From positions 1 to 6,297 of the forward strand of contig JAJRYL010000316.1 of the NCBI GenBank assembly GCA_024275855.1: a stretch of 6,297 bases of DNA, in the 5' to 3' direction. The notes below the pieces were generated by a model. It ran no database searches. It saw only the letters and a list, made by a program, of their open reading frames with translations, and had not been told where the DNA came from. The translations under genes were made by a program, and so were the position numbers. Positions 1 through 5,469 of this stretch are shown one piece after another. The stretch is from Deltaproteobacteria bacterium. GTDB lineage: Bacteria; Desulfobacterota; GWC2-55-46; JADFVP01. Within the stretch, counting starts at the first letter, position 1, and each line of letters begins with the position of its first letter.

Positions 1-1874
1 CCCGATATAGAGCCTGTTTTTAAGTCGATAAGCGGCTGGTATTTTATGGTGAAGTTCATATCTTCAATAGCGTTATGGAGCTTGTTCTCCATGCGGAGCC
101 GTTCGAGCGATTTTTCCGCCATAATCGGCATAAAGTGCTGACACGTGTTTCTGCCGCGCGATTTTGCGCGGTACATAGCGAGGTCGGCGTTTTTTATCAG
201 TATCTCTGCGTCGTGGCCGTCGGTAGGGTAGAGGCTTATGCCGATAGACGTTGAGACCAGGATGTCGTGCCCTTTAATGGTCATAGTCTGACGGAAGGCG
301 GAGAGGATTTTGTCAACGATAATAGAGAGGTCCTCGACGCGGGCAATGTCCTGGCAGAGTATGGTGAACTCGTCGCCTCCTATGCGCGCCGCCGTATCCC
401 CGTCTCTTATACATTTCTTTAACCGCTCGGCAACTGTAATTAAAAGCTCGTCTCCGGCGTCGTGACCCAAAGAGTCGTTAATGGCCTTAAAACGGTCGAG
501 GTCGAGAAAAAGTATCGCGGCAAGAGTTTTGTGCCACCGTCCGCGCAGCAGCACCTGGTCTACCCTGTCTTTAAAGAGCGCGCGGTTGGGAAGCCCGGTT
601 AACGAGTCGTGGTACGCTATGTGGCGCACCTTCTCTTCCGAAATTTTGCGCTCCGTTATCTCGTTGTCCCGTACCTGTATCGCCTGCTGAAGGCTGCTGG
701 TCATACGGTTGAAGTTGGTGGCCAGCGCGCCAAGCTCGTCCGCTTTGTTTACCTCTATGCGAATATTGAGGTCTCCGTTTGTAACCCGGTCCGCGGCTTC
801 GTGTACTTTTTTGATAGGGTGGGCTATAGCGCGTATTACGTATAGGCCGAAGAGCGCGAGCAGCAGCGTAAAGAAGACCGAGGCTATGAGCATGCCGCGG
901 CGCAGTTTATAGATCGGCGCGAAAAGTATTGACGAGTCCTGTTCGATAGCCAGTGTCCAGCCGAGGCCGTTTATATCTTTCTTCCTGTTGGAGTGGGTAT
1001 GAACCACAAAAGTTTCTCCGCCGGGCCTGTCAATTATCGCGTGTTCTCCGGTTGCGGTATGTTTTAAGGGGTTGGGATTGTTAGCGCTAAGGTATTCGCT
1101 CTTTTCCAGCGCTTCGGCGTTGCTGTTTATCAGCTCTCCGTCCCTGCTGTACAGGGCGTAGGTAAAGAGGCCGTTGTTTAGCGCAAGCTGGTTGTTAAGC
1201 TCTTTAAGAGGAGCGAGAAAACTCTCTACATCGAGTATCGCGCGGATTACGCCTATAAGGTTGCCTGAGTTATCGTCTACCCTTACAGAGATGGAAATAG
1301 CCCGTTTTTCCGATTGTTTTCCGGTGGTTATGTCGCCATACAGCACTTTCTTTGCAACAGTATCTTTCCACCAGGCCGAATTGGCGTGCAGGTATTTATC
1401 CGTTCTGCCGGTCATTGCGACTGTTCTGCCGACACTGTCTGTTGCGAAGATGTCGTTGAAGATGTTGTGCCCGTACTTAGCGGCGTAGAAGTCCTTCATG
1501 TCGAGCAACTCTTTAGAGAGCCGGTTGTCGAGTATCTTCTGCATGTCCGGCGTTATGGTCTCCGGCGGCAGCGAGGCCCACATACCGTCTATGTTTTCGG
1601 GTGTCACAGCCCCGTTGTTCAGCGGAGATTCCTTGCTTGCGGCCATAAGGTTCTCTTTTAGCGCGAGGTTGCTTGAGTAGACCTGCAACGCCTCTGCCCT
1701 GGCGTATACGTTCTTTTCAATCTCCGAGAGTATGGTAGAGGCGAGCAGTTCTGTGTTGGCCGCAAGGGGGCCTTTAAGCGTATTTATGCTGGAGTTGACG
1801 GCAAAGTGCCCGGCAATCCATATAAGCGCGGTGATAGCGGTAAAGAGGATTATCAGTTTATGAATTATTTTCAT
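1..1874 (-). CDS. Membrane-bound sensor GGDEF-EAL protein (c-di-GMP turnover), 3' end beyond window
   Basis: This is a c-di-GMP signalling enzyme, and about 624 codons are visible. It has an N-terminal membrane segment (about residues 4-22), a periplasmic region of about 300 residues resembling a dCache sensor, a second membrane segment (about 328-349) and a HAMP domain starting at the HPI residues near 353. A GGDEF domain follows from about 421 (YHDSLTGLPNR), with the intact signature GGDEF at 499-503. The inhibitory I-site RDGD lies five residues before it, so an active, product-inhibited diguanylate cyclase is expected. The final residues (KYQPLIDLKTG) match the opening of an EAL phosphodiesterase domain, but the EAL motif itself lies outside the window, so its activity cannot be judged. 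ATG 1874 is the only sensible start: no ATG, GTG or TTG lies in frame before the upstream stop near 1956-1958. The ribosome binding site is weak. A FliA-type promoter upstream places the gene with motility. The ligand of the sensor is unknown. Confidence 0.93.
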   Translation of the reverse strand, partial: MKIIHKLIILFTAITALIWIAGHFAVNSSINTLKGPLAANTELLASTILSEIEKNVYARAEALQVYSSNLALKENLMAASKESPLNNGAVTPENIDGMWASLPPETITPDMQKILDNRLSKELLDMKDFYAAKYGHNIFNDIFATDSVGRTVAMTGRTDKYLHANSAWWKDTVAKKVLYGDITTGKQSEKRAISISVRVDDNSGNLIGVIRAILDVESFLAPLKELNNQLALNNGLFTYALYSRDGELINSNAEALEKSEYLSANNPNPLKHTATGEHAIIDRPGGETFVVHTHSNRKKDINGLGWTLAIEQDSSILFAPIYKLRRGMLIASVFFTLLLALFGLYVIRAIAHPIKKVHEAADRVTNGDLNIRIEVNKADELGALATNFNRMTSSLQQAIQVRDNEITERKISEEKVRHIAYHDSLTGLPNRALFKDRVDQVLLRGRWHKTLAAILFLDLDRFKAINDSLGHDAGDELLITVAERLKKCIRDGDTAARIGGDEFTILCQDIARVEDLSIIVDKILSAFRQTMTIKGHDILVSTSIGISLYPTDGHDAEILIKNADLAMYRAKSRGRNTCQHFMPIMAEKSLERLRMENKLHNAIEDMNFTIKYQPLIDLKTGSIS

Positions 1875-2173
1875 TTGCAGGTCTTTATTCGTCTCTCTTG
1901 TTGAGTGCTCAAGGGTGCAGGTCGTTTTTTAAATAGTAGGGCCCGGCTATACTTTCAGACAGTACTTTTTGTTGACGCGGGTCGAAAAAATAGTTTCAAC
2001 AGAGGTATAACGGTTGTTGCGCATACTCTATTATCGGCAGAGCGGGGTCTTAACTTTACGTCCTTAATCTTCTTTTTTTACAATTAACGGGGCGTGCAAC
2101 CGGAATAGACCTTGTTAATATATTTGAGGGTATCCGAGTGATTTTTTTTAGACTTGGAGTGTAGGGAGGCCGG
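1875..2173. other. Intergenic region between motB and the GGDEF gene
   Basis: These 299 bases hold no supportable gene. They contain the FliA-type promoter at 2031-2058, and from it a leader of about 150 nt before ATG 1874. About 27 bases upstream of that ATG is a small inverted repeat, TTGAG-TG-CTCAA (1901-1912), which could be an operator or a minor hairpin. I see no U-tract terminator after motB, so readthrough from motAB into the GGDEF gene is possible. Confidence 0.6.
2031..2058 (-). promoter_or_regulatory. Sigma-28 (FliA) promoter for the GGDEF-EAL gene
   Basis: On the minus strand the site reads TAAAGTTA, 12 bases, GCCGATAA. The E. coli FliA consensus is TAAAGTTT, 11 bases, GCCGATAA, so the -10 element is perfect, the -35 matches 7 of 8, and the spacer is one base longer. 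The start of transcription would fall near 2024, which gives a leader of about 150 nt. The same 12-base spacer occurs in the motA promoter in this window, which suggests it is the local norm. Confidence 0.8.
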
Positions 2174-2968
2174 TTATTCCTTGAAGATAATAAACTCGAC
2201 ACGGCGGTTTTTTGCCCTTCCGGCACTGGTTCCGTTTTCGGCAATCGGTCTGATGTCCGAGTACCCCGATGCGCCGAGCCGGTTAGGGTTTATTCTGCCG
2301 GTCTCTATTATGTATTGAAGCGCCGAGATGGCCCTTGCCGTTGAGAGTTCCCAGTTGGAGCGGAAACGTCTGGTATTTATGGGCTGGTTGTCTGTATGCC
2401 CCTCGACGCTCATATTGTACGGAAAATCTTCTATTATACCTATTATATCGTCGAGAAGGGGGTGCGCCTCCTCTTTAAGTATGTCGGAACCGGAGTTGAA
2501 AAAAAGCTGTCCGCGTACCTGTATCACTACCCCGCGACCCGTATTCTTTACGTTAACCGAGCTTTCGAGCCCGTTATCCGATATAGATTTTTTTACTCTT
2601 TTTAATATATCGTCGTTTACACTCTGTTTACTGCTTATCTTATTGATGGCTTTTGGGGCGGAAGCCCTGAAGTTCATCGAGACAGGGTCTTCAAAAAGCA
2701 GGTCTTTCTTTTCGTGGCCAAGGTCTACGACGGAACTTGGCGCCACGTTGCCGGGGGCCGTTCCTACCTGCGATACGCCAAAGGCGTCCTGCATAGAGCC
2801 CATCGCGTCTTTAAACTTTACTATATCCATTTCGGCAAAAGAGAGCAGCAGCACAAAGAAGGTGAGCAGAAGGCTCATAAGGTCGCCGAAAGTGGCAAGC
2901 CATGCGGCCCCCTCTTCGCACTCTTCTCCGTCGTCGCTACAGTCGCAATCTATTTCAGCTTCCGCCAT
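2174..2968 (-). CDS. motB: Flagellar stator protein MotB, PomB-like
   Basis: This is the stator subunit that anchors to peptidoglycan and carries the ion-binding aspartate. It has 264 residues. An acidic cytoplasmic N-terminus with Cys8-Asp-Cys10 and a third Cys17 leads into one membrane helix (about 30-46) that starts with the conserved Asp29 in ATFGDLMSLLLTFFVLLLSF. The next stretch, EMDIVKFKDAMGSMQDAFG, corresponds to the plug segment. After a linker, an OmpA-like domain (about 146-262) shows GHTDNQP (190-196), NWELSTARA (205-213) and the NRRVEF end. The membrane and plug sequence and the CDC tripeptide resemble Vibrio PomB far more than E. coli MotB, which suggests sodium coupling; this is inference. 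The ATG at 2968 has a good ribosome binding site (GGAGAGAG, 4 bases away). It lies 63 bases after motA and is surely co-transcribed with it. Confidence 0.96.
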   Translation of the reverse strand: MAEAEIDCDCSDDGEECEEGAAWLATFGDLMSLLLTFFVLLLSFAEMDIVKFKDAMGSMQDAFGVSQVGTAPGNVAPSSVVDLGHEKKDLLFEDPVSMNFRASAPKAINKISSKQSVNDDILKRVKKSISDNGLESSVNVKNTGRGVVIQVRGQLFFNSGSDILKEEAHPLLDDIIGIIEDFPYNMSVEGHTDNQPINTRRFRSNWELSTARAISALQYIIETGRINPNRLGASGYSDIRPIAENGTSAGRAKNRRVEFIIFKE

Positions 2969-3031
2969 CGGTCTCTCTCCGTCGGTATTTTTATCTTCCG
3001 GTTATTGCCGCCGGGCTGTTTCAGAGCCTTG

Positions 3032-3823
3032 TCAGGCCGCCTTCTTGCTCTTGGCGCCCGGTGCCGCGTCAGCCATCTTCTTTCTCATCTTAGGGTCGAG
3101 GAAAGAGGCGAGGCGCAGTTCTATCATGCGCGGGTTCTCTTTGTTGTAGATTCCGGCAATGCCGCTCAGTATCATTTCGAGCCGCGCGCTCTCTTCATCG
3201 GTTCTGCTTTCGAGTTTAGCGGCTATAGGGCCGAATATTAAAAAGGCGAGCACGGCGCCGTAAAAAGTGGTAAGCAGCGCAACCGCCATAGCGGGGCCGA
3301 TTGACGACGGGTCGTCAAGAGACATGAGCATTTGAACAAGCCCGATAAGGGTACCGACCATGCCCATTGCCGGTGCCGTAGCGGTCATAAACTTAAAGAC
3401 CTTCTGTCCGCGGCGGTGGCGGTTTTTAAGGTAGAGCAGCTCGGTCTTTAAGATAGCGGCAATGTCTTTAAGGTCTACCCCGTCCGCAAGAAGGCGCAGC
3501 CCCTTGGCGAGAAACGGGTTCTCTACCTTTGCTTTCTCAAGCGCCAGCAACCCCTCTTTGCGTGCTACGTCGGAGAGTTTTACCATCTCTTTTATCAGTA
3601 CGACAGGGTCCGGGTTTTTGCCTTTTATCACGTTTATAGCAACCTTTACGGCCCCTATAACGACATTGAGGCGCTGCATTATCAGGGTTGCGGCAATGGT
3701 TCCGCCGACAACTATAGCAAGGCCGGGAATATTGATAAAAGCCATAAGTGAACCGCTGAGCAGTATCGACCATATAATTAACCCGAAACCTAAAAGTACG
3801 CCTATAATGGTAGCTATATCCAT
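3032..3823 (-). CDS. motA: Flagellar stator protein MotA, PomA-like
   Basis: This is the inner-membrane stator subunit that forms the ion channel with MotB and pushes on rotor protein FliG. It has 263 residues, close to the PomA length and shorter than E. coli MotA. There are four membrane segments (about 3-22, 30-50, 148-168, 180-202) with a cytoplasmic loop at 52-147. The loop carries Arg88, Lys89 and Glu96, which fall at the same numbers as the FliG-facing charged residues described in Vibrio PomA. Pro151 in TATAPAMGMVGTLIG and Pro177 in SIGPAMAVALLTT are the conserved channel-side prolines. The C-terminus ends in a short Lys/Ala-rich tail. The start at 3823 follows MDIATIIG, typical of PomA/MotP, with GGAG 8 bases upstream. 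A FliA-type promoter lies about 50 bases upstream. Ion type (sodium) is inferred from similarity only. Confidence 0.96.
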   Translation of the reverse strand: MDIATIIGVLLGFGLIIWSILLSGSLMAFINIPGLAIVVGGTIAATLIMQRLNVVIGAVKVAINVIKGKNPDPVVLIKEMVKLSDVARKEGLLALEKAKVENPFLAKGLRLLADGVDLKDIAAILKTELLYLKNRHRRGQKVFKFMTATAPAMGMVGTLIGLVQMLMSLDDPSSIGPAMAVALLTTFYGAVLAFLIFGPIAAKLESRTDEESARLEMILSGIAGIYNKENPRMIELRLASFLDPKMRKKMADAAPGAKSKKAA

Positions 3824-4084
3824 CTATTCAACTCCGGAAGAGTGTGTGTGGTTATCTGTTGTATATCTCTGTTATCGAACAAACTTTGTTAAAACTTTAG
3901 CGGTTAACAAAAGTATTAAAGGTCGGGCGGCAAAAACGTGCCCGCGTGCTCTTTTTACGGTAAGGCCCTGCCCTCCCGGTCTCTTAATATCGCTGCCCCC
4001 TTGCTCTTATATTCGGCGTATAAATGCGCGTATCCGTTTTGTCGCCGGTTGCGGGTAAGCGGGAAAGAGAGGAGGGGGGCAAGT
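3824..4084. other. Intergenic region between the pentapeptide gene and motA
   Basis: These 261 bases hold no supportable gene. The half next to motA has the FliA-type promoter (3872-3899). A weak hairpin, CGGGC/GCCCG with an 11-base loop at 3924-3944, lies just upstream of it. On the minus strand that hairpin is followed by the broken T-rich stretch CCTTTAATACTTTTG, so it is at best a poor terminator for the pentapeptide gene. Just after the pentapeptide stop there is a pyrimidine-rich stretch on the minus strand (about 4053-4081). Confidence 0.55.
3872..3899 (-). promoter_or_regulatory. Sigma-28 (FliA) promoter for motAB
   Basis: On the minus strand the site reads TAAAGTTT, 12 bases, TTCGATAA. 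The -35 is a perfect match to the FliA consensus and the -10 matches 6 of 8, keeping the CGATAA core. Transcription would start near 3865, leaving a leader of about 42 nt. motA and motB are classic late flagellar genes under FliA in many bacteria, so the location supports the call. Confidence 0.78.
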
Positions 4085-4432
4085 TTAGATTTTTTTATAC
4101 CGCATACGGGTGCCGTGATTGAGCGACATTATAATCTCGTTTGTTGTCAGTTCTTTCGGCAGGTATACGCCTGAAATTTTGGCATTTCTTATACTTGCGC
4201 CTTCTAAGCGGCAAGAGGTGAAGTCGAGCCCGCGAAGGTCGGCGCCGCGCATATAACAGTCTGTAAAATCTATGCCTTCTACATCGAGCCTGCGCATGTC
4301 GAGCCCCTGCAGGTTGGTTCCTCTAATGTTTATCTCGGCGCCGTCGGCCTTTTTAGAGTTGAACTCCGCAATCTGTTCGTCCCTTAAGAGCTTAAACATA
4401 GGGTCCTGGCTTATCTTCGGTCCTTTGGCCAT
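4085..4432 (-). CDS. Small pentapeptide-repeat protein of unknown function
   Basis: The protein has 115 residues and no signal peptide or membrane segment, so it is probably cytoplasmic. Residues 34-93 form twelve uninterrupted five-residue repeats of the A(D/N)LXX type (for example TNLQG, ADLRG, CRLEG). The central position is always hydrophobic (I, L, M, V or F). Four repeats make one coil of a right-handed beta-helix, so this is about three coils. The flanks are not repetitive: an N-terminal region with SQDPMFKLLRDEQIAEFN, and a tail TTNEIIMSLNHGTRMRY that I recall from short pentapeptide proteins of other proteobacteria. ATG 4432 is fixed by a strong ribosome binding site (GGAGGTG, 4 bases away). 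The family has no settled role; members of other pentapeptide families mimic DNA or scaffold partners, and neither role can be claimed here. It lies just upstream of motAB and may share FliA control. Confidence 0.88.
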   Translation of the reverse strand: MAKGPKISQDPMFKLLRDEQIAEFNSKKADGAEINIRGTNLQGLDMRRLDVEGIDFTDCYMRGADLRGLDFTSCRLEGASIRNAKISGVYLPKELTTNEIIMSLNHGTRMRYKKI

Positions 4433-4500
4433 TTTTCACCTCCGTTTATCTTGTCGAGTCCTGTTTTACACAGAGCTGTGCTATGAGTTCCAATAAATTC

Positions 4501-4528
4501 ATTACGGCCTTTTTGTAGACAAACTTAA
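4501..4528 (-). promoter_or_regulatory. Possible FliA-type promoter for the pentapeptide gene
   Basis: On the minus strand the site reads TTAAGTTT, 12 bases, GCCGTAAT. The -35 matches the FliA consensus at 7 of 8 and the spacer equals that of the two better promoters here. The -10 keeps GCCG but loses the ATAA end (5 of 8). It would give a leader of about 60 nt. I rate it as a candidate because of the spacing and position rather than the match alone. Confidence 0.35.
4506..4520. repeat. Copy 1 of a short intergenic repeat
   Basis: The plus-strand 15-mer GGCCTTTTTGTAGAC matches the one at 5421-5435 at 14 of 15 positions. Both lie upstream of minus-strand genes in the same orientation. It overlaps the spacer and -10 of the possible FliA promoter. 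Confidence 0.4.
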
Positions 4529-4590
4529 GGCAATTCTGCTTTAGCTGTATCTGATTGCGGGTCTGCGGGATTTTTTCGGGAGAGGTTTTT

Positions 4591-4639
4591 TTGTTTCCGC
4601 CGCTTCACACGGGTAAAACGTGCGAAGCGGCGGAAACAA
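4591..4639 (-). repeat. Strong inverted repeat downstream of the cytochrome gene; possible U-less terminator
   Basis: Perfect 16-base arms (TTGTTTCCGCCGCTTC at 4591-4606 and its complement at 4624-4639) are followed inward by one A/C mismatch, a 4-bp CACG/CGTG extension and a 7-base loop. It starts about 35 bases after the cytochrome stop codon, where a terminator is expected. On the minus strand the hairpin is followed by A residues, not U, so it is not a canonical intrinsic terminator. It could protect the mRNA 3' end, work with Rho, be a U-independent terminator, or be one copy of a dispersed palindromic repeat. Confidence 0.85.
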
Positions 4640-4674
4640 GTAAGTATACGGGTGCGGAGTGTAAGCGGGTGCGC

Positions 4675-5307
4675 TTAGTTGATAGACTTTATGTAGCTAA
4701 CGAGGGCTGAGACTTCGTTAGCCGGCATAGAGGAGTGCGCAGGCATCAGTGTTTGAAATTTCGGATATTTTTTTGCGGTTCCGCGCCTGCCGCGCTTTAT
4801 TACCGCAGAGATGTCGGCCCGGGTCACCTCTTTTATCCACTTGTTGCCGACAAAGGCCGGGGCCATTGCGCTGCCCTTACCGTTTACGCCGTGGCAGAGT
4901 GCGCACTTTGCCTTGAATATAGAACCGCCAAGCTTGATATTTTCTTTAGAGACAGCCGGAGAGACAACCGCAACAGCGGGTTTTACCGGTTTTGTGGCCG
5001 TCTGTTTCGGCGCCGGTTCAACTGGTATTGCGGCTGAAATCGCCTTTTTAACCTCTGCGCTTTTTTTCTCTATCTTCCTGACTGTCTTTTTAACAACCGT
5101 TTTTGTCGCTTTTATCGCTTTAGCGGTATCGGCTTCTACAGTTTCCGCCGCCCTGGTTACGCTCTCTTTTACTTTCTCCACAACAGCCTTCTCTGTAACG
5201 GCCTTTTCGGTCTTTTGCGTGGCAGGTTCTTTTTTATCGCTTCCGCAGCCTGTTATAAGGCCGGCACTGACTATAACGGTTAAAAACAGCAGATAGATAC
5301 TCTTCAT
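4675..5307 (-). CDS. Lipoprotein with Lys/Ala-rich linker and class I cytochrome c domain
   Basis: This is a membrane-anchored mono-heme electron carrier of 210 residues. A signal peptide with lipobox ITGC puts the lipid on Cys21. Residues about 22-120 are a low-complexity linker rich in Lys, Ala, Val, Thr and Glu, first helix-like and then Pro-rich (about 95-118), long enough to hold the heme domain away from the membrane. Residues about 121-210 form a small class I cytochrome c domain: heme motif CALCH (135-139), GKGSAMAPAF after it, and Met188 in LMPAHSSMP as the likely sixth ligand, followed by the usual final helix (NEVSALVSYIKSI). The start has GAAAGG about 9 bases upstream; an out-of-frame ATG six to eight bases upstream is too close to it. 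ligA ends in a terminator upstream, so the gene likely has its own promoter. Its redox partner and pathway cannot be told from this window. Confidence 0.92.
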   Translation of the reverse strand: MKSIYLLFLTVIVSAGLITGCGSDKKEPATQKTEKAVTEKAVVEKVKESVTRAAETVEADTAKAIKATKTVVKKTVRKIEKKSAEVKKAISAAIPVEPAPKQTATKPVKPAVAVVSPAVSKENIKLGGSIFKAKCALCHGVNGKGSAMAPAFVGNKWIKEVTRADISAVIKRGRRGTAKKYPKFQTLMPAHSSMPANEVSALVSYIKSIN

Positions 5308-5365
5308 TAGCCATTACCTTTCTTTAATAAAATTGTTCTGAAAAGAGGTACTTATTCGACCGTTA

Positions 5366-5427
5366 AAACACCAGGCATCTGTCTGGTGACGCACAGACCC
5401 TTCGTTGGGCTTAAGCCGAAGGCCTGT
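5366..5427 (-). promoter_or_regulatory. Two tandem hairpins in the cytochrome gene leader
   Basis: On the minus strand the first hairpin pairs ACAGGCCTTCG (5427-5417) with CGAAGGTCTGT (5404-5394): 11 pairs including one G-U, around a 12-base loop holding the palindrome core CTTAAG. Four bases later CACCAG and CTGGTG (5389-5370) form a 6-bp hairpin directly followed by TTTT. The G-U pair would be a mismatch in plus-strand RNA, which favours a structure made in minus-strand RNA. The second hairpin looks like a weak terminator or attenuator. It matches no riboswitch class that I know. Confidence 0.45.
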
Positions 5428-5435
5428 TTGTAGAC
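5421..5435. repeat. Copy 2 of a short intergenic repeat
   Basis: The plus-strand 15-mer GGCCTGTTTGTAGAC matches 4506-4520 at 14 of 15 positions. A second shared block, CGGGAGAGG, follows both copies on the plus strand (4577-4585 and 5460-5468), in the same order but at different distances. Confidence 0.4.
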
Positions 5436-5437
5436 TT

Positions 5438-5463
5438 AAAAAAAACCCGCGATTTCTGCCGGG
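5438..5463 (-). terminator. Intrinsic terminator of ligA
   Basis: On the minus strand CCCGGC and GCGGG pair with one bulged G around a 7-base loop, followed at once by eight T residues. It begins 6 bases after the ligA stop codon. The stem is short (5 bp) but GC-only and the U-tract is long. Confidence 0.7.
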
Positions 5464-5469
5464 AGAGGC

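Larger units (their letters stand above)
4433..4674. other. Intergenic region between the cytochrome and pentapeptide genes
   Basis: These 242 bases hold no supportable gene. From the cytochrome end they contain the strong inverted repeat at 4591-4639, an A-tract next to it on the minus strand, a candidate FliA-type promoter at 4501-4528, and the ribosome binding site of the pentapeptide gene at 4437-4443. Two short blocks here recur in the gap upstream of the cytochrome gene. Confidence 0.55.
5308..5469. other. Intergenic region between ligA and the cytochrome gene
   Basis: These 162 bases hold the ligA terminator (5438-5463), two consecutive hairpins (5366-5427) and the cytochrome ribosome binding site. 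No convincing housekeeping, sigma-54 or FliA promoter was recognised, though transcription of the cytochrome gene must start somewhere here if the terminator is efficient. Confidence 0.55.

Noticed and set aside
2056..2244. Minus-strand frame of 62 codons at the end of motB
   Set aside because: It overlaps the OmpA domain of motB in another frame and runs into the intergenic gap without its own ribosome binding site or family signal.
2328..3149. Long plus-strand open frame of 273 codons
   Set aside because: It lies antisense to motB and the end of motA, both clear by family motifs; its translation is Ser/Leu-rich shadow sequence with no recognisable domain.
3929..3943. Sigma-54-like site upstream of motA (minus strand GGGCACGTTTTTGCC)
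   Set aside because: The GG to GC spacing is one base short when aligned on CACG, and that spacing is strict for sigma-54; the FliA site closer to motA explains the gene better.
4591..4639. The palindrome as an ordinary intrinsic terminator
   Set aside because: The stem is ideal but on the minus strand it is followed by A residues, and on the plus strand by AGTAAG, so the required U-tract is absent.
5361..5435. c-di-GMP-I (GEMM) riboswitch-like text on the plus strand, with GGTGACGCACAG after a CACCAG/CTGGTG hairpin
   Set aside because: The GAAA tetraloop, the second helix and the closing stem are missing, and it would point into the antisense strand of ligA. A covariance-model scan would settle it.
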